Shown piece by piece: positions 52,346-64,000 of a stretch of DNA of 64,000 nt (position 1 is the stretch's first letter; each line of letters opens with the position of its first letter). The DNA lies in contig CM024171.1 in the NCBI GenBank assembly GCA_013433145.1, positions 11,160,065-11,224,064 of the forward strand, given 5' to 3'. Position numbers and translations under genes: made by a program. The notes beneath the pieces are model-generated. The model saw only the letters and a program-made list of their open reading frames with translations, was not told where the DNA came from and searched no databases. The stretch comes from Ascaris suum. Lineage: Eukaryota; Nematoda; Chromadorea; Rhabditida; Ascarididae.

Positions 52346-52838
52346 GTATATTCGTGATATATGCAACGGAACTTATACTTGCAGATGGATTATGTTATCT
52401 CGCATCGTTGTTTTTTATTAAGTTAACGGGAATATTAGTGTTATTTATTTGAAATAGTGATGAATGATTTGCTCACTCTATAACAGTTGATGATTTCGGT
52501 TTTTCGCTGTAAAGGACGTTATATTTCATAAGTTGTAAAATGTAATTGTAATTAAGGTTTCTTTACAACAACCTAAGGAGGCTAGAAATGGAATCGACGC
52601 ATAGTGCGTTATTTTGATGACCATACAAACGTTTGATATATTTATCCTCTTCGATAATGCGGTAGAGCATAGTATATCATCTTTTTGGATAAGTACCATC
52701 AATAATCTACTGCATTCGGATTTTCTACTGAACCTCTAAACGAAGCATATAACATTGTAACAAGAGATGGCAAATCACGGCAGCAACGGGTAGATATGTT
52801 TCTTGTGATAACATACAGCAGTTGCATCGACGATGATC

Positions 52839-52861
52839 GGGGGGGGGGGGGGGGGGGGGGG
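52839..52861 (+). repeat. Poly-G tract of 23 G
   Basis: The longest homopolymer of G in the window, uninterrupted. Confidence 0.95.
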
Positions 52862-53966
52862 CGGATCGTTGCCACTACGTATCTTGAGTTGATAGGGAAA
52901 TGGTCCTTATTGTGGTGTAGGTCAGTGGTCGATCTAGGTTCAATTCATATGTGACGTGTGAACTCTTTTATTCCTCATTTATATGCATAACTGCACTGTG
53001 TAAGAATTATTTTGCATATATATTGAAATATAAAGAAATGGGACTGTTGTTATATATTTTATAGTTGCGACTAGGTTGCAATCCTGACTATGATTATTTT
53101 TTATCTTTGATCATTTGAAAATCCATTCGTGCAATCAGTGACTCTTTTTTTTTGCAATTATTCTATTTAATCAATTCCTAAAACAGCATAGAGAAGATAT
53201 TAAGCTAGTCGCTAAGCGATAAGGGAATACTCTCTTATCAATGGATTTGAAAAATGTTCGAAGTGTAATTGCATATAGCCAATCGAAAGCGTAATTTTTG
53301 ACGATTGTTTTAAAAGCTTCAATTAGCAGCTATTTTTTGATATGTTGATGCCTATTGATTTGAAGTTCATTCAAATACGACAACAAAAATTGTGATTACT
53401 TAGTGCAGAGTTGGAACTTTTATTTGTTAGTATTAATAAAGACGAAACATTTCACGAAAGTTTCATCCATTGACGAGCTGATCTTACTAACTGATTACTC
53501 TCTATTTTTGTTTTGTGCATCAAAATAATTTAATGTACTAATTGAATAACAAAATGGATATGGGGTTATTTTCCGTGGATACTGTCCATCATAGTGGTGA
53601 AATTAATTCGAGATTGCAATGTTACACTCATTCGGAATTGCGAAACATATCAGCGCTGTTGTGATCAACATCATTAAGTGGTCTTGTTTGGCCCATTTTT
53701 GAATGCTATGTCGTATGCGCAGGCTGCTTATTTCGTTTTTCTGATGTAAAGTTGTTAGACGGTCGCCTCGAATGCTTCACTCGTAATGCTTATCGCAAAG
53801 TTTATTTTGATCCATACCGGCCAATTTCCATCTAAAATTAAAAATCTTTATCCTGAAATCGTTCCGTTATTCTCCCCTCAGAAATATTCAAGTATAATCC
53901 TCCCCGTTGTGGGTATGGGGATTACTTCCATCCCGCCACAAAATGTTGCCTAACGTTACCCTGCAG

Positions 53967-54162
53967 AATTTCAAGTTTATTGTCAAACGAGGAATGGGAT
54001 ATGGCTGTTGCAAATGTCACTGATGCATCTACTCGTTCATCTTTGAAACTGCAATTGAGTCGTTTCGATGAGCCGACCGCGTTCACTTACCGAATATCTG
54101 TCGGCCTCGACTGCGTTTCAGATTCTTCCCGTTCTTGCGTATTCAACTCCGTTTCATTCTAA
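53967..54162 (+). CDS. Tentative isolated exon, unidentified
   Basis: After a ctgcag acceptor one frame runs 1 nt plus 64 codons to a TAA with balanced composition (SNEEWDMAVANVTDASTRSS, then LSRFDEPTAFTYRISVGLDC). A second frame, open to 54265, ends in a hydrophobic stretch (FVFLLGCLLYAFLVRNK) after its own internal acceptor gtttcag at 54120. Either could be a last exon. No companion exon was found upstream, so this may be chance or a pseudogene remnant. Confidence 0.2.
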
Positions 54163-56937
54163 TGCCCTCCGGCCGTCTGAAATGTTTCCACTTATCACTC
54201 TGCAATCATCGTTTGTGTTCCTACTCGGATGTTTGCTTTATGCTTTTCTAGTTCGGAATAAATGAGTGGTACGTGCTCAGTATAATCGGTCGACAGCTAT
54301 TGGGTAAAACTCAACCGGCGTGACAGGTTTAACGCACCAACGTTTGCAATGACTGCTTTATTTGCGAAAAAAAAAAGAAACGAACGGTATACATAAAACC
54401 TCCATAGGACCTTATTTATTGACGAAAAGTTCAATTAAGGCAGTGTTTCATGCTTCGATTTGCATATTTAAGCTTCACAAAACAACTAGTAAATACTAAG
54501 TAAGTGAGCATTGCGGATTCTCTAGGACGTTCTATACAAAAGTAGAAACATTATTGTTTTTGCATCATTTAAGTGTGTGCGATATTGAAGTGTGTATTTA
54601 TAGATGCGATTTGTTAAAGTGCTGCATTCGGCATTATTTAAAGCGTTGCGCGTTTTTTGGCTGCCGGTTTCATGTGTTGATTTCATCGTTCATGTCCGAG
54701 TGTGTCTCCCACATTTCTTGCCATTCTTCCCCTTGCCTCACCTTTCTCTTCGTTTCCTCTTTCATTCTTCAAATCTAATGATGTCGATCCTACTAAATAC
54801 CGACTTTTCTTTCGCATCTATAGGCTATCATTATCGTTTATTAAAAAGGTTTAGAATTTGTTGCAAACGGATCACTCGAATCGGAATATTTGCGATCTAA
54901 TCAATAGCGGAATGAGTCTTTTTCATTAGTTTTATAGGTTATCATATACGATAAAATATAAAATTTAATTATTTGCGTTTAGTGATTCTAATTTTTATAC
55001 GTTATTGCCGATATTGTCGAGAATAAAGCACAATGAAAGTTGACAATATTTGATGGGAAATACGTTTAGCATTCGATTTTCATTTTTTTTCGTATTTCTA
55101 TCTCATGAAAAGAGGGGAAATGTGGCGATATCCTAGTTGAGAGGCAAACGGTCATATAGGGAAAACCTGATGTGGCCATTCGAAAAGAAAGATCAAAATA
55201 ATTGCACAGAGCTATGCATGTGATCGTGGCGCTTGAATAGACTTCCTTTGTAACTGAGCCCAGCCGCTAGATATTCTTATCTCAGTTGGTCTTCACTAGG
55301 GCGTTGCGTAGCCATGTTTCCTTATGTGTAGTAGAATGGAGGCCCATTTTGGCCTATCCCTTATTGTATCAGCTTCACTGACGAGTACGTTCACTTGCCT
55401 TTGTTTTGGATATGATTGTGAAATATAAATGTGCTTGTTTTGGATGCGTTGTCTTCAGAGAGCAGTGAGCAAATGAGCGATCCCTGCAACGCTGAGAAGT
55501 GAATTTCACTCTCTAAGATTTCCACTCTCATTAAAGCCATTATGAGATGTGCTCTATCAATCGTGACGGAAAATCGTATTTCCAGAATAAAATCAGCATG
55601 GTTTTGAGTGCGACCTTACGTTGTTTGAGGGCGTTTGTTTTCGTTTAATAGATCATGCGTTGCAAAATGCGCATTTGCGTGTCTTTTAACACTTTTACTT
55701 CCTCAAACACAATAATGTTGGTGGATTTGATACTAGTATAAGGAAGTGTCTTGTCGTTACCCTCGACTTAAACACAAATGTGACTAGATCTCTTTCATCG
55801 TCAGATTGAGGCTACATATATATATAATTCATTATTTCAATGCATTTATATTTCATTATTCATTATTTATTACAGTAGTTTATATTTCAGTGCAACCATT
55901 TGCTTTCCATCTTTTGCAGAAATGTTTGCTTATCTGCTGTTATTTAATGCTTAGGGGGAGGGGAGGGTAGAACATGGTATGAATAGACAGAAATTTGATC
56001 TAATGATTGCGGAGTTTTTTGACATTAAACAAGTCTTGAAATCTAATATTAAAACGTTGAACCATGCTTGTATTAACTGCGTCTGTCCACGTTTATTATT
56101 CGTATTTAATGCTTCTGCAATGAGATAATCTTCTGCATGTGATTATAATAACATAGATAATCATACTGCTTGCTTTGATCTGAGCACTGTTTCTTCGGTC
56201 GGATTTTAGACGGCTCTTAGGTAGGGCATTGCGAAACAATTGGATTTGATAGGTGTTCGCATCACATCAATGAGATCGTCACTGAATTGAATTGACAGTT
56301 GCCTAATATTTAGAGGGACCGATGCAAACGCTTTTAATTGTTCTCGATTAGCAAATTTATTGCTACGTGAGAAAAAAGTTCGCTAGCAGAAGAGAAAGGG
56401 AATATTTCATATGAGAGGAGCCGATTCCGAGTATCACATTTTTCGCCACAATTTGCGGTTAAAAGTCAATGATTACTTCATGTAAGAAGGAAAATTTGGG
56501 AACAAAATTCGACGAATACACTCACACATCGGCATGAAAGTATCGCCTTAAACGAGCATCACAATGAAATACTTATCGATGAAACTAATGCACTCACTAA
56601 AATATCATTTATCAAAAAACGACTGCGTATATGAAAAATAAAGGAGCAGTAAGAGTTTCACAATTTTTGGCGCATAGGTAGAAGTGAACGCAGATTTCAT
56701 TAGGTTTCTTTAAAGTGCCGGATCAGTAATAAATCACTGCAGATGTGCAATTATGTCAATGATTGCACTGACTTTGAACGGTCAAAAGGCATAGCGCGAG
56801 TATCGTAATGGACCGGGACCAAGTGGGCGAGAGATGGATGACCCGTACGGATTTGCTTGTTTAATCCTGGTCGTCCGGATGGCTATCCCATTGACGAGAG
56901 GCTGCATATGTTCTACCTTGAGGAGTGGGGAAGATGA

Positions 56938-57060
56938 ATGCGGCTCGTGTTTCTTTGCCTTATCGCTGTATGTTGCGCACTGGAAGAGCAGGGTGCGACC
57001 GAAATCCAAGCGAGGCTGCTACCCTTCGCTTCTTCAGGTTTAGGTATAACAACTTGGTAG
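56938..57060 (+). CDS. Candidate secreted micropeptide or first exon with signal peptide, 40 aa
   Basis: The frame starts MRLVFLCLIAVCCALEEQG, a compact signal-peptide pattern (basic n-region, hydrophobic core, small residues before LEE), then runs 21 more residues to TAG. A donor-like GTATAAC at 57052 would allow splicing instead. Competing open frames cover the same GC-richer island (56780-57330) on both strands, so the assignment is weak. No family is recognised. Confidence 0.2.
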   Translation: MRLVFLCLIAVCCALEEQGATEIQARLLPFASSGLGITTW

Positions 57061-58423
57061 TAACTGCAGGAGCTTCCATATAAATAAGGTCGCCAGTCAA
57101 AGAGTGTACTCGACGAATAGCACATCGCTTCCTATGTCTCTTGGCTTCGTTTCCTTTCCCCTTTTTATCAGGACTCACTGTTTTAGCATGAACGTGTATA
57201 GTGCTGCTCGTGTACTGAACAGACAGTCCTATCTCCGACAGTCCTTCCTCTGTACTGACTCAGACCTTCACTGTGGAAGCAAAAAACTGAGCATAAGTGG
57301 TGAAGCGACCTTAATTGTTCAACCAGGTAACCACTGACCTGTAGCGGTCGAACGTTTAAATTTATTAGCCTCAATTGAATAAGCTGAATTCATCTAGCCT
57401 CTGCTCGTGAAGCACGGCTTTAAGCGGAGAATCGAATCCTGACCAATGGTGGGTCCGTGACACAAATGTAATCCAATGATATCTACTAACCTTAATGTTC
57501 CATTTCATGCATGCTGTAAGATCATCGAATGAGTGCTTCTGCTATGACTGTGTTATTAGAGCGTTCACATAAAATTTCCTCATTTCAAGTGGGTCTTTTA
57601 TCTTTTGCGGTCTATTGTCATGACGGGTCGTATTCTATCGATCGAGGTTGGATTCCATTGTTCGACACTTTGCTTTGAAATCTTTTTTGCAGTTAGTACC
57701 AACGGCAACCGGCTTATATGAACACCTGTTCATTTTAGCTATTTTGAAACGATATCAACGGATAGTACAGTACATTGGCACGTGATGAATGGGCACACGT
57801 ACTGCTGCAATTATTTCACTGCTTCTCCTCTCTTCTTTTCCCATCATTTCGTTCTCGCCATATTCGAAAGCCAGCAACTAGAAGCATAGCGCATCGCATA
57901 TCTTGTTCAGGGCATGCTGTATTCGTTTGTGCATTCCTCTCACATCTTACTCTGATCTGCCGGGGCACTATTATGTAAAAATGCTTTCGAAATTCAAGAA
58001 CAACTAAAACTTTGCATATTTCCTCCAAAATCTGGTTCGTTGCCAGTCATGATGAGCAAAATTTCGTTTTAGCAAGTCTCAGAAGCCGTATAATGTTCCC
58101 TTCAATCAGCAGGAAGAACCGGCAAATTGTTGTCGATCTTATTGCCTGGAAATGGATTGTTGAAATGCATCTTACGAGAACTGCAAAAAATGTCATCGTT
58201 GTGAATAAAGAAATATCGTTGCGACAATTTTCTTTGCACGAAAAAAATACTACTGAAATCTTTGAATGTTTATTGTCGGTAAATTTTTAAAAATAGTTTT
58301 CACATGGGAATTTTTTGACAAATATGCGAACACCGACTGTTCCCTCATATATTATTATTTTCTTTTCTTCCATTAGACCTTATATAGTTCGAAATGATTT
58401 GTGTGCTTTAAATCGCGGAGGGA

Positions 58424-58443
58424 TTTTTTTTTTTTGAATTGAA
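58424..58443. repeat. T12-GAATTGAA junction, copy 2
   Basis: Preceded by atcgcggagg; compare atctcggag before the copy at 59451. Confidence 0.4.
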
Positions 58444-58452
58444 TGAGCCATG

Positions 58453-58514
58453 AATATGGATATAGAACACTCTACGGATGATAAATATGGATATAGAACA
58501 CTCTACGGATGATA
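58453..58514. repeat. Perfect 31-bp tandem duplication
   Basis: aatatggatatagaacactc and the following bases to gatgat occur twice head to tail, directly after the T12-GAATTGAA junction. Confidence 0.9.
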
Positions 58515-59450
58515 CTACGTTGCTGAGTTGAATTGATTGAGAACCATAACATCGCCGCTGTAAATGTTGTCATGCTACAAGCGGAATAAGGAAAACTATT
58601 TTTTGCATTGCGATAATTTTCTGCTGCTCACATCTGAAGTCTTTGAAAACGTGGAATGATGGATGCAGAAGTGGCATTGATTAGGGTTCATTCAAAGCGT
58701 TATTTGATGCAATTCATGTGCAGAGGCGAATATAAAAATTGCTCCTCTCAAATTTTACTGTACTGAAAAAAGTTTCGGTTTTCATTGAATGAACACAAAT
58801 TTCTTACAGTCGTTATAGACTCTAATCAATGGAAAGTTGATGGCGTTCTCATTTTCAAGTATACTCTTGCCATTTGTACTGATTCTCGCTTAGATATCTT
58901 CGATAAGCAATAAGCACTATCGCTTCGAACTTTCTCTTGCTTTAGTGCTTTAAACGGAGAAAATTTCATCACCGTTTGCAACATTTGATTCGTTGAATCG
59001 TCGGTGTCATTTCTGATCTCAAACAAATGTGATGACTCGGAACGAGTTGAGAATAGACTACTTTTTTGTTGTTACACGAAACACAAAATGTCTATTTTCG
59101 TTTTGAAATCAAAATAAAAGCTGTAAGGAAGAAAGAGGAAACTAGATGATTGCTTTCCCAAGGCACAGACCAAGCAGAATTATTGCGTAAAAAGCTCACT
59201 TCTGGCTACGCCACAACACTTCAATCTTATTGTGCAACAAAGAAACCCATGCAGGTAGGCGCTTATGCCCATCTCCCTCACTCCCAAAAAAAGAAGAATG
59301 GGAAGCAGCAAAGACTATAGTGTCCTCAAATAGTGTTAATAATAATCCTCAAAATTTTGCGTTGCAAAAGTTTCTATATAACTGTCATGTTGCTGATAAG
59401 AGAATGCTGCCCATAATGTTGTAATGTTGCAAGCAGTAATGATCTCGGAG

Positions 59451-59471
59451 TTTTTTTTTTTTTGAATTGAA
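59451..59471. repeat. T13-GAATTGAA junction, copy 3
   Basis: Third occurrence, preceded by atctcggag. Confidence 0.4.
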
Positions 59472-60567
59472 CCGCTGCTTGCTGACGGAAATGATATATG
59501 CAAGACTAATTGACCTGTTGTTGTCTGAAGGATATGAAGTGTCTTTTCAATTAGAGTTTATAGAAATCTGCATATTTATAGATATAACACATAAACAACT
59601 AAATACGCGAGTCTCGCATTCACTTGTGGACTTTTGTTGTGAATATGAATAGAGATGCGATAGTTTCTTTGCAAGAGCATAGCCAAGTTGGAAGATGTGA
59701 GAGAGGGGAGTTGGAGGGAGGAGAGAGGAAGGCGTCCCCGCTATCAAAATAGCAAGGCCGCATATAAATAACATGAGGTTGTGAGATTGTATTTCCATGC
59801 CTCCTTGTTATGCTGCGAAATGAGTTTGTGATTACAAGTACTAAAAGATATATTTGTCGTATGTCACAGTGAATGTTGTGTCGTTGTTTGGAGCTAACCG
59901 GAAGTCTCAATTTCACTATCAGCTGAAGCAGAATGCTCTGTTGATATAGGGGCAGTTTCTGGTAGAATAATCTTTTTTTAAGCTTATATTGAAGACTTTA
60001 TTGTTGAATAATCTTTTAATTTATAGTTTATAATCCTTTCTCGTTCGTAGTTTTTCTGTCTCTATGTTTCAGTAGATGTGCGGAGATGCAAGGCAGAGTG
60101 GTGTAGTGCTTGTTTGCTTCGTGCACAGTGCCGGTTCTATTCTTTCCTTCGGAGACACTTTCATAGTGAACGTTGTCGATGATTTTTTATTTACTTCACA
60201 GCTGAAGATGTGTAGATTTTCGTGAATATCTTCTGCTAATAACGATGAATAAAGTGCCATTTTTGAGGTTCGCTGAAAAGGGTTTTTGTCGCTTCTCGTA
60301 ACGGTTGTGAGGTTATGATCATGTTTGCTGTGAAATTGAAAGAGAACTTTTTTTTCTCAAATTTGAGATGCCTTTCAGTTAGAATGAAAAACAATTCTCA
60401 TTTGAGGAACTGAACTTCGGGGATCTCAGGACCAAGTCGCGAAAATCAGAACCTTGTGCGACTTTTTCTCCACTGCCATCACTTTATGCAAACAAATCAA
60501 AGTTTATAGTATACGTATGTACATGTTTCTTTACATGCGTAAGATGTGTGCTGTTGCATGACTATGT

Positions 60568-60569
<2 letters not shown>

Positions 60570-60651
<82 letters not shown>
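60570..60651. repeat. (AT)n microsatellite, about 82 bp
   Basis: Uninterrupted alternating A/T. Confidence 0.95.
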
Positions 60652-60655
<4 letters not shown>

Positions 60656-61507
60656 CAGCATGATAGTAATACATTCAGTTGCTGTACACATGCTGCCAAA
60701 AAATATGTGGTTTTGTGTGTACATATATAAATAACATAATTATATAAAGATATGGATGAACACAACTCCGTAGTTTGAGTTGCCGAGTTTCGAGTGTTGT
60801 TGATTTTATTTAAGATTTCTGTGGCATAAGAATTCCTGAATGAATTTTGTTCCTTTCGAATTTGAGTAGGACCGAAGTTTGACGGCACTCAAATTTCGGT
60901 AATTTTCAAAAGGGGTAGAGTGGCTGGAAAATGCGGAATTCCCCAACTAAGAGTTTTCTTAAGTCCAACACTCTCATCGGCGCCCGACATTCCTACTGAA
61001 CAATCGAGAATGAGTGTTGGGTTCACATTTATAGAAAATTTAAAAGAAGTTCTAGCTAGTTTTCAATGAATATGGTGATTACCATAATGAGGCTAGCAAA
61101 ACATTGATGTTCCGGTCAACTATGGTAAAATATACCGACGAAAATTGCATATTTTAAGCAACAAAAACAATGAGAAGTGCCCGCTTAAATGCCTTTTAAA
61201 TTATGCTAATGAATTTACGCCTTAAAAGTTGTTTTTGATGTGTTCCCTCTTTTATTACCGCGACGTGGATTCTTTTTCCTAAAACTGCTCTATTGAACCA
61301 ATACTTCTTCCATAAAATGGAATACAAAGTGATGTCACATGTAGGTGGCAAGGCAACAGCTCGTGATTTCAGGAGTGAAGTGATTCGCTTTAAAGAAATT
61401 TTTTTTGAATTCGCAAAATTAAGTGCACTTTCCACCTCGATTGTTCTTCAGTGTTCTCGCTGAAGTTTTTTTTTTGGGGGGGGGGGAGGGGGAATTAGGA
61501 GCCAAGT

Positions 61508-62056
61508 GTGGTCCACGACCTAAAATTGATGAGGTGGAGATTGATTTTTCATTGTTTAGTAGTAATTACCCTCAGAAAAATGTTTTTATCTCGTTTTGCT
61601 CTCAAGCCAATATTGAAATCAATAATTCAATTTTTCGTTCCCACAATTGAGTTCTGGCTATCGAATTGCACGTTCACATTCATACGTACATACACACATA
61701 TATATATACCAGACAATATGGACACATACGCATACGCACAAATGCGCAGACGTGAAGTTAGTGGAATGCATATTCGTGAAGTTTTTGATGAAGTATATAG
61801 TGAGGGACTTGTGAATAACTGCAGATAGTGTGTGCAATATAGCAATGAATCATTTGTTGAAGTGCAGAAAGAAGTTTTGGCGGCTTGCATCCGTGCCGAA
61901 TTCGGTTCACTAGTGCAGCTGAATAATCTCGTCGATGATGTTTTATTGTATCATCTGCGATTCACAGAAAGCATCGATTATAAAATAATTTCCAACTGCG
62001 AACTTTCACCTTCAATTGACAGTTTGACAGAGCACTTGGCATTTTTTTTTGAGTAA
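61508..62056 (+). pseudogene. Possible broken reading frame with one in-frame TAG
   Basis: A single frame is open for 182 codons except for one TAG at 61826-61828. Before it are AYAQMRRREVSGMHIREVFD and EVYSEGLVNNCR; after it come FVEVQKEVLAACIRAEFG, LVQLNNLVDDVLLYHLRF and further residues to TAA at 62054. The part around the stop is balanced in composition; the first 60 codons look random. It resembles no family I know. Chance cannot be excluded. Confidence 0.2.
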
Positions 62057-64000
62057 AAATATCATTAAAGCCGAATATCCCATTGGGAGAAATTCTTTCC
62101 TTTAGCCTATAGTTGATAATCGAATGAATAAAACTGCGGAAAAAAACAGCTTTCTTTATCATATATTTTCAATCCTATTTTCGACGATTTCATTCTCAAG
62201 TATACTTCAAAGAAAATTTAAATCTATCGATAAAGTTTAGGTATTTGATTTCGTTTGCAATACGTTTGCAATGGTATTTTCTTATGACAAAATATATCGA
62301 TATTGCTGCATAATCGGCTGGCAGAAAATACGCTGGAATATGATGTGTTAGTGAAGAGCGTAATAGAATTTATGAGAGCTTAATAAGTATAGAGAAGTTT
62401 GCTCATTCAAGTAACGTTTATTACTTCATGAGGATTAAAATACGCCAAAAACAGCATTGCGATATTTTCATCGCAAAAAATTCGAGCCATATTGCAATCT
62501 CTTGATTTTATTTCTGCTTTTATGCAGTTAAAATGTGAGAGCACAACCGGAAGAATAGCTGTCACAACGCCTGATTGAAATTGCAATGTGGTACCAACTG
62601 GCACCGAGGATGCCCCAAGTTGTGTGTTTATGTGCTTGTGGCCGTCCATCATGCTAGTTGTGTAATGAATATCCACTAACACTTATTCTCCCTTCCACTC
62701 TTATGTCCATATAAAAGCATTTGTGGAAGTTTCAAAGAATGTCGCTTAGGATGTCTAGTTCCTTATTCTCTTCGTTGAGACGATCATAATGCTTAGATAA
62801 ATTGGAGGGCATTGCAGTTATTGTTTTAGCTATAAAGTTCATGGATTCATTTATAAATCTATTGAAGGGAATGCAGCTGGGGACCACCCACAATTGAATT
62901 ATTGCAAACACGATTGTTTTTGTACGTGACAGTTAAGAAACAACAGTGCTTGTAACGCGCGTCTCGTTCATTTTTATTCTGTGTTGATGAAGTGAAGACA
63001 TCAGTGATGCAGATGTTCTCCATAAGAGGATGAATGAGACGAAGGATTCGATAGTGGGAAGGCTCGAGATGGCCAAATTTTGAGGTCACTTAGCGGCACG
63101 TTCGGTTTGCATCGCCTTTTCGGCCCTAACTGACCTTAAAAATTGAAAAATTTCCATGTTTGGACGTTCTTTTTCAGTGAATCGCTCTTTTTACTGCAAC
63201 CACGTCCAACTCAAACAGTTTAAATACCCGCCAATATTCGGCAATCACTTTAGTGCTATGCAGGCTTTTTCTGGGGGGGGGGGGGGGGGCGCTTTTATAA
63301 AGCAGGCACATGCAAAGGGGCTATAAAGTGGGGGAAGGGGGGGGGGATCGCACACTACACAGTGAACAGAATGCCTAAATTATCCCTGCCCTAACAACTT
63401 CGCGCTGTGAAGGCAGAGTAACCAGGGTTATGCCACGAGGAGGGGCCGGACATTCCCATTCAGCCATACAGCAATATCAGAGCAACTTCCTGTAGTTGAA
63501 ATTCAGTGTTGTTTCAATTTCTTACATCTTTTTTAATTTTGAGTTAAGATCTTTCTTGAGCAGCCCGTTTTGTCAGGACATTCATGACGTTCGCTCTGCA
63601 AGCCTTTCGACTGCTTCCATCGCCTTCTTTACGTTACATTTCATGGATTGTGAATGAGGATTGATGCCATAGCTTGTCTATGATGTAATTTCCACTTCGC
63701 AAGTGGTCGTGGTTTCGAAGTCATCGTCACCTATGATATATATCCAGTTAGAGGTAAGTCCATCATGCTCCAGGAAACCACGATGGTGTGATCATTTGCA
63801 AAGAGTTTCAACGGCAGCACCTTCAAAGTCCCATTATTTCCGTAGCCTTATTTTAATGTGCCACTCGCGTCTTCCCTACAGCGAACTTGCTAACGTCCGT
63901 TATTCCGTCAAAGAGCACTGCCATCATGGTAATCTGCAGATGACCGCAACATCCGTTCTTTTGAATTGCTGTGTCCACATTGTATCTCAAGGTATTGATG
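62057..64000. other. Intergenic end of window
   Basis: AT-rich, with G tracts at 63273-63289 and around 63330-63346. The minus-strand open frame at 62407-62682 has no splice context. From 63540 on the DNA is more balanced and may belong to an element or gene continuing past the window, but no exon is identified. Confidence 0.35.
63273..63289 (+). repeat. Poly-G tract of 17 G
   Basis: Uninterrupted G run, followed about 45 bp later by a second G-rich patch. Confidence 0.9.

Larger units (their letters stand above)
57061..61507. other. Intergenic, repeats only
   Basis: Contains a 31-bp tandem duplication at 58453, two T-GAATTGAA junctions and an (AT)n tract at 60570. A splice-bounded open segment around 57169-57324 (VLNRQSYLRQSFLC) is not linkable to other exons. 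Nothing else is supported. Confidence 0.4.

Overview
This window is nuclear DNA from a multicellular animal, most likely a nematode. It is AT-rich, and its genes are cut into short exons by introns of 100 bp to 3 kb with mostly TTTCAG-type acceptors. Several start codons lie 10-25 nt after an AG acceptor that has no upstream coding exon, which is the layout of spliced-leader trans-splicing. The long introns, decayed LINEs and microsatellites suggest an expanded genome of a parasitic type (ascaridid or strongylid rather than Caenorhabditis), but the species cannot be fixed from the sequence alone.

Six plus-strand genes could be rebuilt exon by exon with consistent phases. (1) 177-7129: a secreted DUF3105/TP53I13-like protein of 234 aa in 7 exons. 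(2) 15857-17292: a CDK2AP1/DOC-1 homologue of 92 aa in 2 exons. (3) 17502-20293: DPH7, the WD40 diphthine methylesterase of the diphthamide pathway, 303 aa in 3 exons, only 209 bp after gene 2 and a possible operon partner. (4) 25641-35805: mitochondrial lipoyl synthase, 368 aa in 8 exons, with several non-consensus splice sites. (5) 40831-45832: an unnamed protein with two beta-rich, cold-shock-like modules and a Ser/Pro-rich tail, 353 aa in 7 exons. (6) 47520-51951: RGP1, a subunit of the RIC1-RGP1 Rab6 exchange factor, 366 aa in 7 exons.

A seventh, unidentified gene is suspected on the minus strand between 24276 and 20918. Its 3' end converges on DPH7. It has one membrane-spanning exon and a well-bounded last exon, but its middle is not solved.

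The stretches 7.1-15.8 kb, 35.9-40.8 kb and 52-64 kb hold no gene I can support firmly. They contain two decayed non-LTR retrotransposons lying tail to tail (37.85-40.49 kb), a divergent dispersed repeat with at least six copies, (AT)n tracts, long G/C homopolymers, small tandem repeats and hairpins. The six genes are housekeeping genes of different pathways (nucleosome remodelling/cell cycle, translation-factor modification, lipoylation, Golgi trafficking) and form no evident shared system. I found no rRNA, tRNA or CRISPR array.
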